DNA of 64,000 nucleotides from Eshraghiella sp964405265 (GCA_964405265.1 CAYONC010000001.1:137871-201870), one strand, 5' to 3'. Shown: positions 8,588-17,568, counted from the stretch's first letter. Numbers and translations: made by a program. Notes: generated by a model not told the origin, from the sequence alone.

Positions 8588-9187
8588 TTAAAAGCTTTTA
8601 AGTTTACCCGACTTAACATTGGGTTCTATAAAATTTTTCTCTGCATAATTCCACAGCGTTTCCGAGCCTTCTCCGGTATCATGATTCCTTTCGTATACCA
8701 TTGACGCCTTCACTCCGTGTTCTTCCCATGACTTTCCTTTGGACGCATCATTCAGCATCAGCGGCTGGATGCGGTCTGCCACTCTTGTAAATTTTGCCTC
8801 CGGTGTTACACATTCCTCATATTCATTCCACAGATTTCTGAACTTTTCTGCCTGGTCTCCGGGAAGCATTCCGAATAATCTGTCTGCTGCTTCCGTCTCC
8901 CTTGCTTTTTTTGTCAGATGTGCTTCTGCATCATATGCATATGTATCTCCTGCATATATTTCCACGAGGTCATGTACAAGTGCCATAGACATTGTATGAA
9001 GAACGTCTATCGGTTCATTGGAATATTCTGACATCAAAAGCACCATAAGTGCCATATGCCACGAATGTTCCGCATCATTTTCCCTGCGTGATCCGTCTGC
9101 AAGATATGTCTGACGGAAAATATTCTTTTCCCTGTCTGCCTCAAGAAGAAATTCAAACTGTTTTCTGATTCTGTCTGCTGCTTCCAT
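8588..9187 (-). CDS. HD-domain hydrolase (YfbR/HDDC2-like)
   Basis: A 199-aa phosphohydrolase of the HD superfamily. It has the metal-binding set seen in HDDC2/YfbR-type 5'-deoxynucleotidases: His near 41 in NDAEHSW, the HD pair H72-D73 in ALVHDLVE, and a distal Asp near 131 in RVADRIQP. The likely role is nucleotide or nucleoside-monophosphate hydrolysis. Lying directly after deoC (stop and start abut at 9188/9187) fits a deoxynucleoside salvage function. The specific substrate is inferred only from family and context. Confidence 0.8.
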   Translation of the reverse strand: MEAADRIRKQFEFLLEADREKNIFRQTYLADGSRRENDAEHSWHMALMVLLMSEYSNEPIDVLHTMSMALVHDLVEIYAGDTYAYDAEAHLTKKARETEAADRLFGMLPGDQAEKFRNLWNEYEECVTPEAKFTRVADRIQPLMLNDASKGKSWEEHGVKASMVYERNHDTGEGSETLWNYAEKNFIEPNVKSGKLKSF

Positions 9188-9853
9188 TTATCTGTTCAGC
9201 TCCTTAAAAAGTTTAACCACCCTGCTCGTTCCGAGTCTGTCAGCTCCAAGTGTAATAAACAGGTCCGCATCATCCAGTGAGCTTATTCCTCCTGATGCCT
9301 TGACTTTTACGTTTTTCCCCACATTCCCCCTGAGTATTGCTATATCAGCCGGTGTGGCACCGCATTTTGAAAATCCGGTTGAGGTTTTAACATAATCGGC
9401 TCCGGCCTCAGTTATTACCTTACACATTTTTATTTTCTCTTCATCGGTAAGCTCAGATGTTTCTATTATTACTTTAAGAATCCTTCCCCTGCATGCTTCC
9501 TTTACCTCCCTTATTTCATCCCGTATGTCATCATATTTTTTTTCTTTTACCCATCCGAGATTAATGACCATGTCAATTTCACGTGCCCCGTCAAGCACTG
9601 CCTGTTCCGTTTCATATACCTTAACCTTCGTTGTGCTGTATCCGTTTGGAAATCCCACCACCGTGCATACTCCGAGGCGTGAATTCTGCCTGCGTATATA
9701 TTCCGACGCCAGTGACACATACGATGGTGCCACACATACCGTTTCCGTTCCGTATTTAATTCCGTCATCACACAGTTTAATTATTTCCTCCGACGTAGCG
9801 GTTGTTGCCAGTAATGTATGGTCACATCTTGCCAGTATTCCTTTTATATCCAT
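9188..9853 (-). CDS. deoC: deoxyribose-phosphate aldolase
   Basis: Splits 2-deoxyribose 5-phosphate into glyceraldehyde 3-phosphate and acetaldehyde in deoxynucleoside catabolism. At 221 aa it is of normal length. The Schiff-base lysine is K156 in DYVKTSTGF; the second conserved lysine lies in VKASGGI. GGAGG precedes the ATG by 9 nt. It sits between the Hsp70 paralogue and the HD hydrolase in a tight run, not in a classic deo operon. Confidence 0.95.
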   Translation of the reverse strand: MDIKGILARCDHTLLATTATSEEIIKLCDDGIKYGTETVCVAPSYVSLASEYIRRQNSRLGVCTVVGFPNGYSTTKVKVYETEQAVLDGAREIDMVINLGWVKEKKYDDIRDEIREVKEACRGRILKVIIETSELTDEEKIKMCKVITEAGADYVKTSTGFSKCGATPADIAILRGNVGKNVKVKASGGISSLDDADLFITLGADRLGTSRVVKLFKELNR

Positions 9854-9868
9854 TTCTTCATTCCTCCG

Positions 9869-11611
9869 TTAAATTTCAGCCAGTGACATCTTGAGCTGTT
9901 CCATCGCATTTCTGACACGTTCAATATCAGCATTCGTCATTCTCTCCGGCTTTTCTTTTCTGATTATTTTTCCAAGATTAAACATATCATTGTTGATATT
10001 ATTCTTCTGCTGCTTTGTTGCAGTCTTTTTCGCCTGTTTAAGCCTGTCCCGTGCTTCATTCATAAGCTTCGCCGCTTCATTAAGCGTCTCCATTGCATTC
10101 ATTCTGACTCCGTCCGTTGCGGCATATGCGGCAGCTTCCTCCATGGCTCTCCTGATATCTGCCTCCGACAGATTACTGCTTGAGGTAATGGTTATACTCT
10201 GCTGCCTGCCGGTTTCAAGATCCCTTGCAGACACATGGACTATTCCGTTGGCATCAATGTCAAAGGTTACTTCAATCTGCGGAACACCTGCAGGTGCCCT
10301 TCTTATTCCGGACAGCCTGAAATTGCCAATCAGCTTGTTATCCCTGGCAAACTGTCTTTCACCCTGAAGCACCTTGATGTCAACGCCGGTCTGTCCGCTT
10401 ACCGCCGTCGAAAAAATCTGACTCTTCCTGCACGGAATGGTTGAATTTTTCTCTATGATATGGGTTGCCACTCCTCCGAGAGTCTCTATTGAAAGGGTAA
10501 GCGGCGTCACATCAAGAAGCAGAAGCTCTGAAGCCTGTGTTAAATCTCCTGAGAGCTTTCCTCCCTGAACCGCGGCGCCAAGTGCAACACATTCATCAGG
10601 ATTAACATTCCTTCCCGGTTCAAGTCCGGTAAGCTGTCTTACCTTATCCTGTACGGCAGGTATTCTCGTCGTTCCTCCTACTAACAGTACTCTGTCAAGC
10701 TCTGAAAGGGATATTCCGGCATCGGCAAGTGCTGTTCTTACCGGTCCCGCGGTCCTCTCGGTCAGGTCTGCCGTAAGTCTGTCAAATTCAGTTCTCGTGA
10801 GTGTTATGTCCATGTGCTTCGGGCCTTTTTTGTCATTGCATATGAACGGAAGGTTAATATTGGTACTTACGGATACAGAAAGCTCTTTTTTTGCTTTTTC
10901 GGCTTCCTCGCGTACTCTCTGCATCGCCATTCTGTCTTTTGAAATATCGATTCCTTCCTGTTTTCTGAATTCCGACACAAGATAATCCGCAACACGCTTG
11001 TCGTAGTCGTCTCCACCAAGATGGTTATCTCCGGATGTGGCAAGTACTTCTATTACATTATCTCCGATTTCTATTACGGACACGTCAAACGTACCGCCGC
11101 CAAAATCGTATACAAGTATCTTCTGTGATGCACCGTTATCGAGTCCGTATGCAAGTGCTGCCGCGGTAGGCTCATTAATGATTCTCTCAACCTTGAGCCC
11201 GGCTATCCGTCCTGCATCCTTGGTTGCCTGACGCTGTGCATCATTAAAATACGCCGGAACAGTAATTACTGCTTCCGTTGCCTTCTCTCCGAGGTATTCC
11301 TCCGCATCTTTTTTTAACTTCATAAGAATGTATGCAGATATTTCCTGTGGCGTATATTTTTTTCTGTCTATTTTCACCGTATAGTCTGAGCCCATTTCCC
11401 TCTTTATGGAGGATATTGTTCTGTCTGCATTGGTTACTGCCTGTCTTTTTGCAGGGTCTCCCACAAGCCTTTCTCCATTTTTGCTGAATGCAACCACCGA
11501 CGGCGTAGTCCGGTTTCCTTCTGAATTGGTTATTATAACAGGCTGTCCGCCTTCCATCACTGACACGCAGCTGTTAGTGGTTCCTAAATCAATTCCGATT
11601 ATTTTTCCCAT
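9869..11611 (-). CDS. Hsp70 (DnaK-type) paralogue without acidic C-terminal tail
   Basis: A 580-aa chaperone of the DnaK family. The nucleotide-binding domain (about 1-360) begins GIDLGTTNS and contains VPAYFNDAQRQATKDAGRIA and VYDFGGGTFDVS. The substrate-binding beta domain has LLLDVTPLTLSIETLGGV, and a short helical lid ends at MSLAEI. Canonical DnaK is about 610-640 aa and ends in a disordered acidic tail; both are missing here. No grpE, hrcA or dnaJ is adjacent. It is therefore probably an additional Hsp70, not the main heat-shock gene. Its start overlaps the EamA gene by 13 bp, with AGGAGAG inside that gene. Confidence 0.88.
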   Translation of the reverse strand: MGKIIGIDLGTTNSCVSVMEGGQPVIITNSEGNRTTPSVVAFSKNGERLVGDPAKRQAVTNADRTISSIKREMGSDYTVKIDRKKYTPQEISAYILMKLKKDAEEYLGEKATEAVITVPAYFNDAQRQATKDAGRIAGLKVERIINEPTAAALAYGLDNGASQKILVYDFGGGTFDVSVIEIGDNVIEVLATSGDNHLGGDDYDKRVADYLVSEFRKQEGIDISKDRMAMQRVREEAEKAKKELSVSVSTNINLPFICNDKKGPKHMDITLTRTEFDRLTADLTERTAGPVRTALADAGISLSELDRVLLVGGTTRIPAVQDKVRQLTGLEPGRNVNPDECVALGAAVQGGKLSGDLTQASELLLLDVTPLTLSIETLGGVATHIIEKNSTIPCRKSQIFSTAVSGQTGVDIKVLQGERQFARDNKLIGNFRLSGIRRAPAGVPQIEVTFDIDANGIVHVSARDLETGRQQSITITSSSNLSEADIRRAMEEAAAYAATDGVRMNAMETLNEAAKLMNEARDRLKQAKKTATKQQKNNINNDMFNLGKIIRKEKPERMTNADIERVRNAMEQLKMSLAEI

Positions 11612-12501
11612 GTCTGTTCTGTCTCTCCTATTTCTTTTTTATTAATCTGCGACACAATTATTGCCGCGAACATGAGACCTATACCAATCCATTCCTTACA
11701 TTCCGGTATCTGATGAAGAATCAGAATTCCCCCTATCAGGGCAAAAGGTGATTCAAAGCTCATAATTATTGATGATTCACCCGGCGATACATACCTCTGG
11801 GCAATTACCTGTAAAGTATATGCCACACCGCATGAAAGTATTCCGCCGTAAAGCACCGGCTTCCATGCTTTCATTATTATAACGGTGTCAGGACTTTCAC
11901 GGATAAACATTATGACAAGTGATATTATTCCCGTCGTCATAAACTGGACTGCCGATAATAATACACCATCCGTCTTAGGTGCAAAATAATCAACCAGTAT
12001 AATCTGAATTGCAAATCCAAATGCTCCTGCCAGAAGAAGTATATCATACCTGTTCACCGTAAATCCGTCCTTTACGGACAAAAAATACAGTCCTGCCGTT
12101 GATACGGCAGCACAAATCCATATTCTGACCGGAACCTTCTTCCTTAAAAATATTCCAAGCACCGGCACAATAATTATGTACATTGCCGTAATAAAGCCCG
12201 CTTTCCCCGTAGAGGCTCCGTATGAAATCGCAATCTGCTGGAATGACGATGCGGCACACAGTGCTGCACCGCACAGTATTCCGCCAAACCATGTATACCT
12301 TCTGTTGTATTCATGCGTCTCTTTTTTCCGTCTGCGTATTATCAGTACAGGAACAAGCGTTAACGCACCAATCAGAAATCTCAGTGCCTGATATGTAAAG
12401 GGGCCGATGTAATCCATTGCACTGCTCTGTGCAACGAAGGAGACTCCCCATATTGCCGCCGTAATAAACAGCATGACATATCCTTTTGTTCCTGACTTCA
12501 T
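11599..12501 (-). CDS. EamA/DMT-superfamily transporter
   Basis: A 300-aa integral membrane protein with about ten hydrophobic helices arranged as two EamA repeats. Signs are ITAAIWGVSFVAQSSAM at the N-terminus of repeat one, and PGESSIIMSFESPFALIGG in repeat two. Such proteins are inner-membrane metabolite or drug exporters; the substrate cannot be predicted. It is first in the minus-strand run leading to the Hsp70 gene, deoC and metG, and is divergent from aroF. A ribosome site GAAGGAAG precedes the ATG. Confidence 0.88.
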   Translation of the reverse strand: MKSGTKGYVMLFITAAIWGVSFVAQSSAMDYIGPFTYQALRFLIGALTLVPVLIIRRRKKETHEYNRRYTWFGGILCGAALCAASSFQQIAISYGASTGKAGFITAMYIIIVPVLGIFLRKKVPVRIWICAAVSTAGLYFLSVKDGFTVNRYDILLLAGAFGFAIQIILVDYFAPKTDGVLLSAVQFMTTGIISLVIMFIRESPDTVIIMKAWKPVLYGGILSCGVAYTLQVIAQRYVSPGESSIIMSFESPFALIGGILILHQIPECKEWIGIGLMFAAIIVSQINKKEIGETEQTWEK

Positions 12502-12613
12502 TATGTTCTTCCTTCTGTCCGTATATTTGCCATAAGCCTATAATACTATACTTTTTTGAAAAATGAAATAGAGGAATTAACAGTGTATGCATTTTTCGCA
12601 GGTTTTACAAAAA

Positions 12614-12665
12614 ATACAGATTTCCCTTTCTGTATCTTGACTTTAAAGCGTTAAAGTGTTAGTTT
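12614..12665 (+). promoter_or_regulatory. aroF promoter region with two palindromes
   Basis: A 7-bp perfect palindrome ATACAGA/TCTGTAT (12614-12635) directly precedes -35 TTGACT (12637-12642). A second palindrome, ACTTTAA/TTAAAGT with a 4-nt centre (12640-12657), starts inside the -35 and fills the -35/-10 spacer. A weak -10, TAGTTT, follows at 17 nt. The placement suggests operator sites for a repressor. Confidence 0.45.
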
Positions 12666-12704
12666 ATATCTGTATTAATATTATTTCAGAAAGAGTGACA
12701 ATAT

Positions 12705-13736
12705 ATGGGAATGAACTACTTTAAAAAGCTTCCTGAACCGGAAATCCTTAAAGAAGAATATCCGATGACGGATGAACTTTGTAAAATCAAAGAAACGAGA
12801 GACAGGGAAATACGCGATATTTTTACGGGCAAATCAGATAAATTCATAGTCATAATCGGTCCGTGCTCGGCAGACAGGGAGGATGCCGTGCTTGAATATG
12901 TATCAAGACTGGCTTCAGTCAATGAAAAAACCAAGGACAGGCTTATGATTATTCCCCGTGTATATACCAACAAGCCCCGTACTACCGGAGAAGGCTATAA
13001 AGGCATGCTTCACCAGCCTGATCCGAACAAGGAATCCGATTTATATGCAGGCATTGCCTCAATCCGTAAAATGCATATAGATGCCATTAAAGAAAGCAGT
13101 CTTACATGTGCGGATGAAATGCTCTATCCTGAAAACAGAAGTTATCTTGATGATATTCTGTCATATGAAGCAATAGGTGCACGTTCCGTTGAAAACCAGC
13201 AGCACAGACTTACCGCAAGCGGCATGGATATTCCCGTGGGAATGAAAAATCCGACAAGCGGTGACTTCGGGGTTATGATTAATTCGGTTATTGCCGCACA
13301 GAGCTCCCATGAATTCATATACAGGGGATACAGTGTAAGCACAACCGGAAACGACCTTGCCCACGTTATTCTGAGAGGCGGTGTCAACAAGCATGGTATG
13401 TGCATACCTAACTACCACTACGAAGACATTGAAAGGCTTCAGGAAATATACCTTTCAAAAGATTTGAAAAATCCTGCAGCAATCATTGATGCCAACCATT
13501 CCAACTCCAACAAGAAATTCCGTGAACAGCTCCGCATAACCAGCGAAGTTCTTCACAGCCGTAAATACAATCCGGATTTCAAGAAACTGGTTAAGGGTGT
13601 CATGATTGAGAGTTACCTTGAAGAAGGCAACCAGAAAATCAGCAGTGACATGATTTACGGAAAATCCATTACTGACCCATGCATAGGCTGGGCTGATACG
13701 GAAAAGCTTTTATATAAAATAGCAGAAGAATGTTAA
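12705..13736 (+). CDS. aroF: 3-deoxy-7-phosphoheptulonate synthase (class I)
   Basis: DAHP synthase condenses phosphoenolpyruvate and erythrose 4-phosphate, the first step of the shikimate pathway. The 343-aa protein belongs to the AroF/G/H type: IIGPCSADRED, the PEP-binding region PRTTGEGYKGM, GARSVENQQHR, and IDANHSNSNKK are all present. Symbol aroF is used generically, because which feedback amino acid applies cannot be read from the sequence. It is followed 10 bp later by coaBC, so the two are probably co-transcribed. The upstream promoter carries palindromes. Confidence 0.93.
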   Translation: MGMNYFKKLPEPEILKEEYPMTDELCKIKETRDREIRDIFTGKSDKFIVIIGPCSADREDAVLEYVSRLASVNEKTKDRLMIIPRVYTNKPRTTGEGYKGMLHQPDPNKESDLYAGIASIRKMHIDAIKESSLTCADEMLYPENRSYLDDILSYEAIGARSVENQQHRLTASGMDIPVGMKNPTSGDFGVMINSVIAAQSSHEFIYRGYSVSTTGNDLAHVILRGGVNKHGMCIPNYHYEDIERLQEIYLSKDLKNPAAIIDANHSNSNKKFREQLRITSEVLHSRKYNPDFKKLVKGVMIESYLEEGNQKISSDMIYGKSITDPCIGWADTEKLLYKIAEEC

Positions 13737-13746
13737 GAGGTATCCC

Positions 13747-14940
13747 ATGGCTGATAAAAAAACAGTTTTACTTGGCATAACCGGAGGAATAGCTGCATAC
13801 AAAATGGCGAATGTGGCAAGTTCCCTCGTCAAATCAGGTTTCAGCGTTCATGTAATAATGACTGAAAATGCAACACGTTTTATTACTCCGCTGACATTTG
13901 AAACGCTGACATCCAACAAATGCATAATTGACACGTTTGACAGAAATTTTCAATTTGAAGTTGAGCATATCTCCCTTGCAAAAAAAGCCGACGTCGTATT
14001 GATTGCGCCTGCTACTGCAGATATAATAGGAAAACTGGCTAACGGAATTGCCGATGACATGCTCACAACCACACTCCTTGCGTGCCGTTGTCCTAAACTG
14101 ATCGCTCCGGCAATGAATACCGCCATGTATGAAAATCCGATAGTCAGGGACAATACTGCCAGGCTCATGATGTACGGCTTCAGGATAATTCCTGCTGACA
14201 GCGGACATCTTGCCTGCGGCGATACGGGTAAGGGCAAGCTGCCTGATGAACGGATTCTCCTTGAATACATAATGAGAGAGCTCCATGGAAAAAAAGACAT
14301 GCTTGGAAAAAAACTGCTCGTAACTGCCGGTCCTACCAGGGAAGCCATTGATCCTGTACGTTATATCACCAACCACTCCACCGGTAAAATGGGCTATGCC
14401 ATTGCAAGAGCTGCAGCTTTCCGTGGGGCAGATGTCACGCTTATATCCGGTCCCGTACACGAAAAGCCTCCGCTTTTTGTCAATACCATTAATATTACAT
14501 CTGCTGCCGAAATGTTTGATGCAGTTAAAGAATACAGCTCCGACCGGAACATAATAATTAAAGCCGCTGCCGTGGCAGATTATACCCCGTCTGCCGTAGC
14601 AGACAATAAAATCAAGAAAACCGGCACGGATATGTCTCTCGGACTCAGACGCACGGATGACATATTGAAATATCTCGGTGAACACAAATCTGACGGACAG
14701 TATTTGTGCGGTTTTTCCATGGAAACGGAAAATCTTATAAAAAACTCAAGGGAAAAACTGAAAAGAAAAAACGCTGACATGATAGTGGCAAACAGTCTCC
14801 GCACACCGGGTGCCGGTTTCGGAACTGATACTAATGTCGTAACCCTCATCACCGAAAATGATGTAAAAGAGTGTGAAATTATGCAAAAGAGCGAAGTTGC
14901 CGATATGATTCTTGACGCAATCCTGTACGGAATAAGTTAA
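13747..14940 (+). CDS. coaBC: bifunctional phosphopantothenoylcysteine decarboxylase/synthetase
   Basis: Catalyses two consecutive steps of coenzyme A synthesis: ligation of cysteine to 4'-phosphopantothenate (CoaB) and FMN-dependent decarboxylation (CoaC). The 397-aa fusion has the usual order. The N-terminal CoaC flavoprotein carries GITGGIAAYK, the histidine motif EHISLAKKAD and APAMNTAMYENP. The C-terminal CoaB carries TAGPTREAIDPVRYITNHST and KAAAVADYTP. An AAGAGG ribosome site lies 6 nt upstream. The gene ends before a strong bidirectional terminator. Confidence 0.96.
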   Translation: MADKKTVLLGITGGIAAYKMANVASSLVKSGFSVHVIMTENATRFITPLTFETLTSNKCIIDTFDRNFQFEVEHISLAKKADVVLIAPATADIIGKLANGIADDMLTTTLLACRCPKLIAPAMNTAMYENPIVRDNTARLMMYGFRIIPADSGHLACGDTGKGKLPDERILLEYIMRELHGKKDMLGKKLLVTAGPTREAIDPVRYITNHSTGKMGYAIARAAAFRGADVTLISGPVHEKPPLFVNTINITSAAEMFDAVKEYSSDRNIIIKAAAVADYTPSAVADNKIKKTGTDMSLGLRRTDDILKYLGEHKSDGQYLCGFSMETENLIKNSREKLKRKNADMIVANSLRTPGAGFGTDTNVVTLITENDVKECEIMQKSEVADMILDAILYGIS

Positions 14941-15073
14941 AATTTTGTTCATAATTTAGTCATTTTCTGTACATATTGAATTTATATACTCAGTATGTGA
15001 AAAATTTTTTCTTTTTCATATACTCCTCTCTTTTTTAAGACAGTTCATATACTGTCAGATATATCGTTACAGT

Positions 15074-15108
15074 AAAAGAAACGGTAATCATCTTACCGTT
15101 TCTTTTTT
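15074..15108. terminator. bidirectional terminator between coaBC and MOP flippase
   Basis: A perfect 14-bp inverted repeat (15074-15087 with 15093-15106) around a 5-nt loop. It has a T run on the plus strand and a T-rich arm end on the minus strand. It encodes the last codons of the flippase gene, so it serves both convergent genes. Confidence 0.85.
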
Positions 15109-16359
15109 GTTATCTTTTTTCATATAATACAATGCCATAATAAAATATCCCGCCGCCCTTATTCCGTTCACAATAACATATCCCGCTGATGCTCCGAGTA
15201 TGCCGCCGTGAATGGTCATCGGCGTGATAATAAGTGCCGCTGATGCCGCAGTTCCGATGTTAATAAATATACTTGCCTGCTGATGCCTGTATATTATTAT
15301 AACATTTTCAAAGAGCGTATATATTGCCACAAGTCCTCCCGAAAGCATGAGAAGAGCATTGGTCCACTCATATCCGTCGAGGTCAAGTCCGTATATAAAA
15401 GAAAGCAGTTTTCCCCCGAATAAGTACATTCCAACCATCGTGACAGCAGTCAGTCCGGCGATAATCCCGGTCTGTTTTATTATAATACCCTTAAACCCCT
15501 TAAAATTGTTCTCTTCATGATATACAGCCATGCCTGTAAGCCACAGCCTCATGGTAAAACCGGCAAACAGATCCACAACGAATACCGGCATAAACAGCGC
15601 ATTAAATACCGCAAGCAGGGAATTATCATCTCCGGATATGCTTTTTATTGCATATTTAGGTGAATTATGAATAAATACATAAAAAAACGAGCTTACAAAC
15701 AGTGAAAAGCATGCGGCCGTAAGTTCTTTTACCGTTTTAACATCAAACTGCCAATCTATTTCTGCAAAGGCACCTGCTGTCGGAAAATCCACGATAAGGA
15801 CCAGTGCAAGAGATACCACGGCAAGAGTAACCGAGGCCGCCACCACGCTCCTTGTGAACACAATCATCAGTACAAATACCGCAATCATAATGATATCCTT
15901 GGTAAACTGGCTTTTGCCGCTTACGTCAAGACGGAACCGCTGCTGGTACAGACCTTCAAACAAATCTGACATGCATTCTGCCATTTTATATATTGTAAGT
16001 GCTACGATAACAACAGCTTCTTCTCCTCTGTATCCTCCTGCCACAATCCATACTGCCGTAATAAATAACGCAAGTATGCACGTACATATCCTGAATGTAT
16101 AATACTGTCCGAATGAATATTTCTGTCTTATGTCAGATACCTGAAAATTTCTGACAGAAAATTTTCCCACCGTGAGCATCTGCTGGGCAACCATCATTCC
16201 TACGGAATAAAGACCGGCTGCAGAATCACCCATCAGATTGGTAATTATCATTAAAAAAACAATCGACTGACATGAATATACTATTCCCGATGCCGCAGTC
16301 CATGCAAGAGCATGCTTTTTACCATTGTCATCCTTACCGATAAAAAGCTTTCTTATCAT
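15088..16359 (-). CDS. MOP-superfamily flippase-like membrane protein
   Basis: A 423-aa protein with about 12 hydrophobic segments and little else, resembling oligosaccharide/polysaccharide (Wzx/RfbX-like) or MurJ-like flippases of the MOP exporter superfamily. No signature motif is strong enough to name the cargo. It starts 2 nt after the stop of the DUF1858 gene and is likely co-transcribed with it. No glycosyltransferases are adjacent, unlike a capsule locus. Confidence 0.7.
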   Translation of the reverse strand: MIRKLFIGKDDNGKKHALAWTAASGIVYSCQSIVFLMIITNLMGDSAAGLYSVGMMVAQQMLTVGKFSVRNFQVSDIRQKYSFGQYYTFRICTCILALFITAVWIVAGGYRGEEAVVIVALTIYKMAECMSDLFEGLYQQRFRLDVSGKSQFTKDIIMIAVFVLMIVFTRSVVAASVTLAVVSLALVLIVDFPTAGAFAEIDWQFDVKTVKELTAACFSLFVSSFFYVFIHNSPKYAIKSISGDDNSLLAVFNALFMPVFVVDLFAGFTMRLWLTGMAVYHEENNFKGFKGIIIKQTGIIAGLTAVTMVGMYLFGGKLLSFIYGLDLDGYEWTNALLMLSGGLVAIYTLFENVIIIYRHQQASIFINIGTAASAALIITPMTIHGGILGASAGYVIVNGIRAAGYFIMALYYMKKDNKKETVR

Positions 16360-16361
16360 AC

Positions 16362-16583
16362 TCAGTTGTCAGCTTTTTCTGCTTTAAACGCAAGAAAATC
16401 ATTAATTACATTCGTAAGTGAATCCGCATCTATTCCATGCACCATACATGCTTCCTCAAGTGACTCTCCCTGTGCAGACGGACATCCTACGCAATGCATT
16501 CCCGCATCAAGGAGTATCGGTATAATCTCCGCATCCGTCTGAATAATATCATGAATAATCATATCTTTATTAATACGTGTCAT
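16362..16583 (-). CDS. DUF1858-domain protein
   Basis: A 73-aa protein of the DUF1858 / ScdA-N-like family. It has a characteristic CVGCPSAQGESLEEAC motif that could bind metal or undergo redox change. The family is often linked to hybrid-cluster or nitrite/sulfite-type redox proteins, but its function is not established. ATG 16583 is chosen for the GGAGG 9 nt upstream; a longer frame (to 16649) lacks a ribosome site and would cross the promoter. It is divergent from a ferredoxin gene, which supports an Fe-S or redox context. Confidence 0.85.
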   Translation of the reverse strand: MTRINKDMIIHDIIQTDAEIIPILLDAGMHCVGCPSAQGESLEEACMVHGIDADSLTNVINDFLAFKAEKADN

Positions 16584-16616
16584 TTTTATTTCCTCCTGAA
16601 CTTTTAATGCACTATG

Positions 16617-16645
16617 ATTATATAATAACCCATTTAAACTTACAA
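16617..16645 (-). promoter_or_regulatory. promoter of DUF1858-flippase unit
   Basis: On the minus strand -35 TTGTAA (16645-16640), a 17-nt spacer and a perfect -10 TATAAT (16622-16617). Confidence 0.7.
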
Positions 16646-16660
16646 GCATTAAAACTTTTC

Positions 16661-16689
16661 TTGTTTTATTTCACTCAATGTTATATAAT
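16661..16689 (+). promoter_or_regulatory. ferredoxin promoter
   Basis: -35 TTGTTT (16661-16666), a 17-nt spacer and a perfect -10 TATAAT (16684-16689). The facing -35 boxes of the two divergent promoters are only 15 bp apart. Confidence 0.75.
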
Positions 16690-16728
16690 TATCTCAATTA
16701 ATATTTTTCTTAGGAGGTAAGTGCAGCT

Positions 16729-16899
16729 ATGGCATATGTAATTTCAGATTCATGCGTAAGTTGTGGTTCATGTGCAGGCGGATGTCCGGTTGGTGCAATC
16801 GCTCCCGGTGATTCACATTATGAAATTGATTCAGATGCATGTCTTTCATGTGGTGCATGTGAAGCAGCATGTCCGGTTGGAGCAATTTCAGCTGAATAA
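16729..16899 (+). CDS. 2[4Fe-4S] ferredoxin (clostridial type)
   Basis: A 56-aa electron carrier. It has two CxxCxxCxxxCP clusters: Cys 9, 12, 15, 19 and Cys 38, 41, 44, 48. Each is followed by VGAI, giving the classic internal duplication of clostridial ferredoxins. It would serve low-potential anaerobic electron transfer, for example with pyruvate:ferredoxin oxidoreductase or hydrogenase. A strong AGGAGG (16712-16717) and its own promoter precede it, and a terminator follows, so it is monocistronic. Confidence 0.96.
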   Translation: MAYVISDSCVSCGSCAGGCPVGAIAPGDSHYEIDSDACLSCGACEAACPVGAISAE

Positions 16900-16909
16900 T
16901 CATACTTAG

Positions 16910-16942
16910 AAGAATCTCTCACGCATGAGGGATTCTTTTTTT
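16910..16942. terminator. ferredoxin/MerR convergent terminator
   Basis: An AAGAATC...GATTCTT hairpin with an inner CTC/GAG pair, then a run of seven T on the plus strand. It overlaps the 3' end of the convergent MerR gene. Confidence 0.8.
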
Positions 16943-17452
16943 GTGTTTTTTTCTTATTCTTCCTTCTGTTCCCGCAGCTGCTTCTTTCCCTGATTTCTGA
17001 CATATTCTTATTGCCGTATCAAGTCTCTTAAACCTGTCTTCCTCTGCTTCCTCCCTCATACGCATGAGATAATTCATTTCCTTAATCACACGGTCTCCCA
17101 GTATTTCGTTATTTTCCCTTAATGACTGTGTTACAATATTCCCAATGATATTTTTAAACTGCTCCATTTTATTTTCTTTGCTTATGGTTTCGTTATGTAC
17201 GGGCACAGGGAGGTTATCTTCACTGCTGTTCTCAATTTCACCGAACAGTTCACTCTTAATGGCTTTCAGCTGATAGCCTTTACTTTTCATTTCCTTTGCC
17301 CTTGTAAGAATATTCAGATGCTCTTCCGTATAATAACGGTGTCCCAGCTCATTTCTCGGTATCAGTATTCCAAGCTCTTCTTCCCAGTACCTCAGTACAT
17401 GGGCTTCAAGTCCGGTTATTGCAGATGCTTCTGATATTAAATATCTTTTCAT
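16919..17452 (-). CDS. MerR-family transcriptional regulator
   Basis: A 177-aa protein with an N-terminal MerR winged helix-turn-helix: YLISEASAITGLEAHVLRYW, then RNELGHRYYTEEHLNILTRA. A C-terminal helical, charged region (about 85-150) is likely a dimerisation coiled coil, and the tail is basic. No effector-binding cysteines are evident, so this is not a metal sensor of the MerR/CueR kind. The target is unknown. It lies between the ferredoxin and dnaB and is probably its own unit. Confidence 0.85.
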   Translation of the reverse strand: MKRYLISEASAITGLEAHVLRYWEEELGILIPRNELGHRYYTEEHLNILTRAKEMKSKGYQLKAIKSELFGEIENSSEDNLPVPVHNETISKENKMEQFKNIIGNIVTQSLRENNEILGDRVIKEMNYLMRMREEAEEDRFKRLDTAIRICQKSGKEAAAGTEGRIRKKHKKRIPHA

Positions 17453-17538
17453 ATATACTATCCCTCCGTAAATTTCATTAGAAACATTATACCAGCTGTT
17501 TCAATGAAATAATCAGGAATCGTTCGACCCTTTTTACC

Positions 17539-17568
17539 AAAAAAGAGCAAGTTTCGCAACTTACTCTT
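17539..17568 (-). terminator. dnaB terminator
   Basis: On the minus strand AAGAGTAAGTT pairs with AACTTGCTCTT around a short loop, followed by TTTTTT. The hairpin begins at the dnaB stop codon. Confidence 0.8.

Noticed and set aside
13834..14685. 283-aa minus-strand ORF
   Set aside because: It is the antisense shadow of coaBC, whose motifs are unmistakable; its composition is not protein-like.
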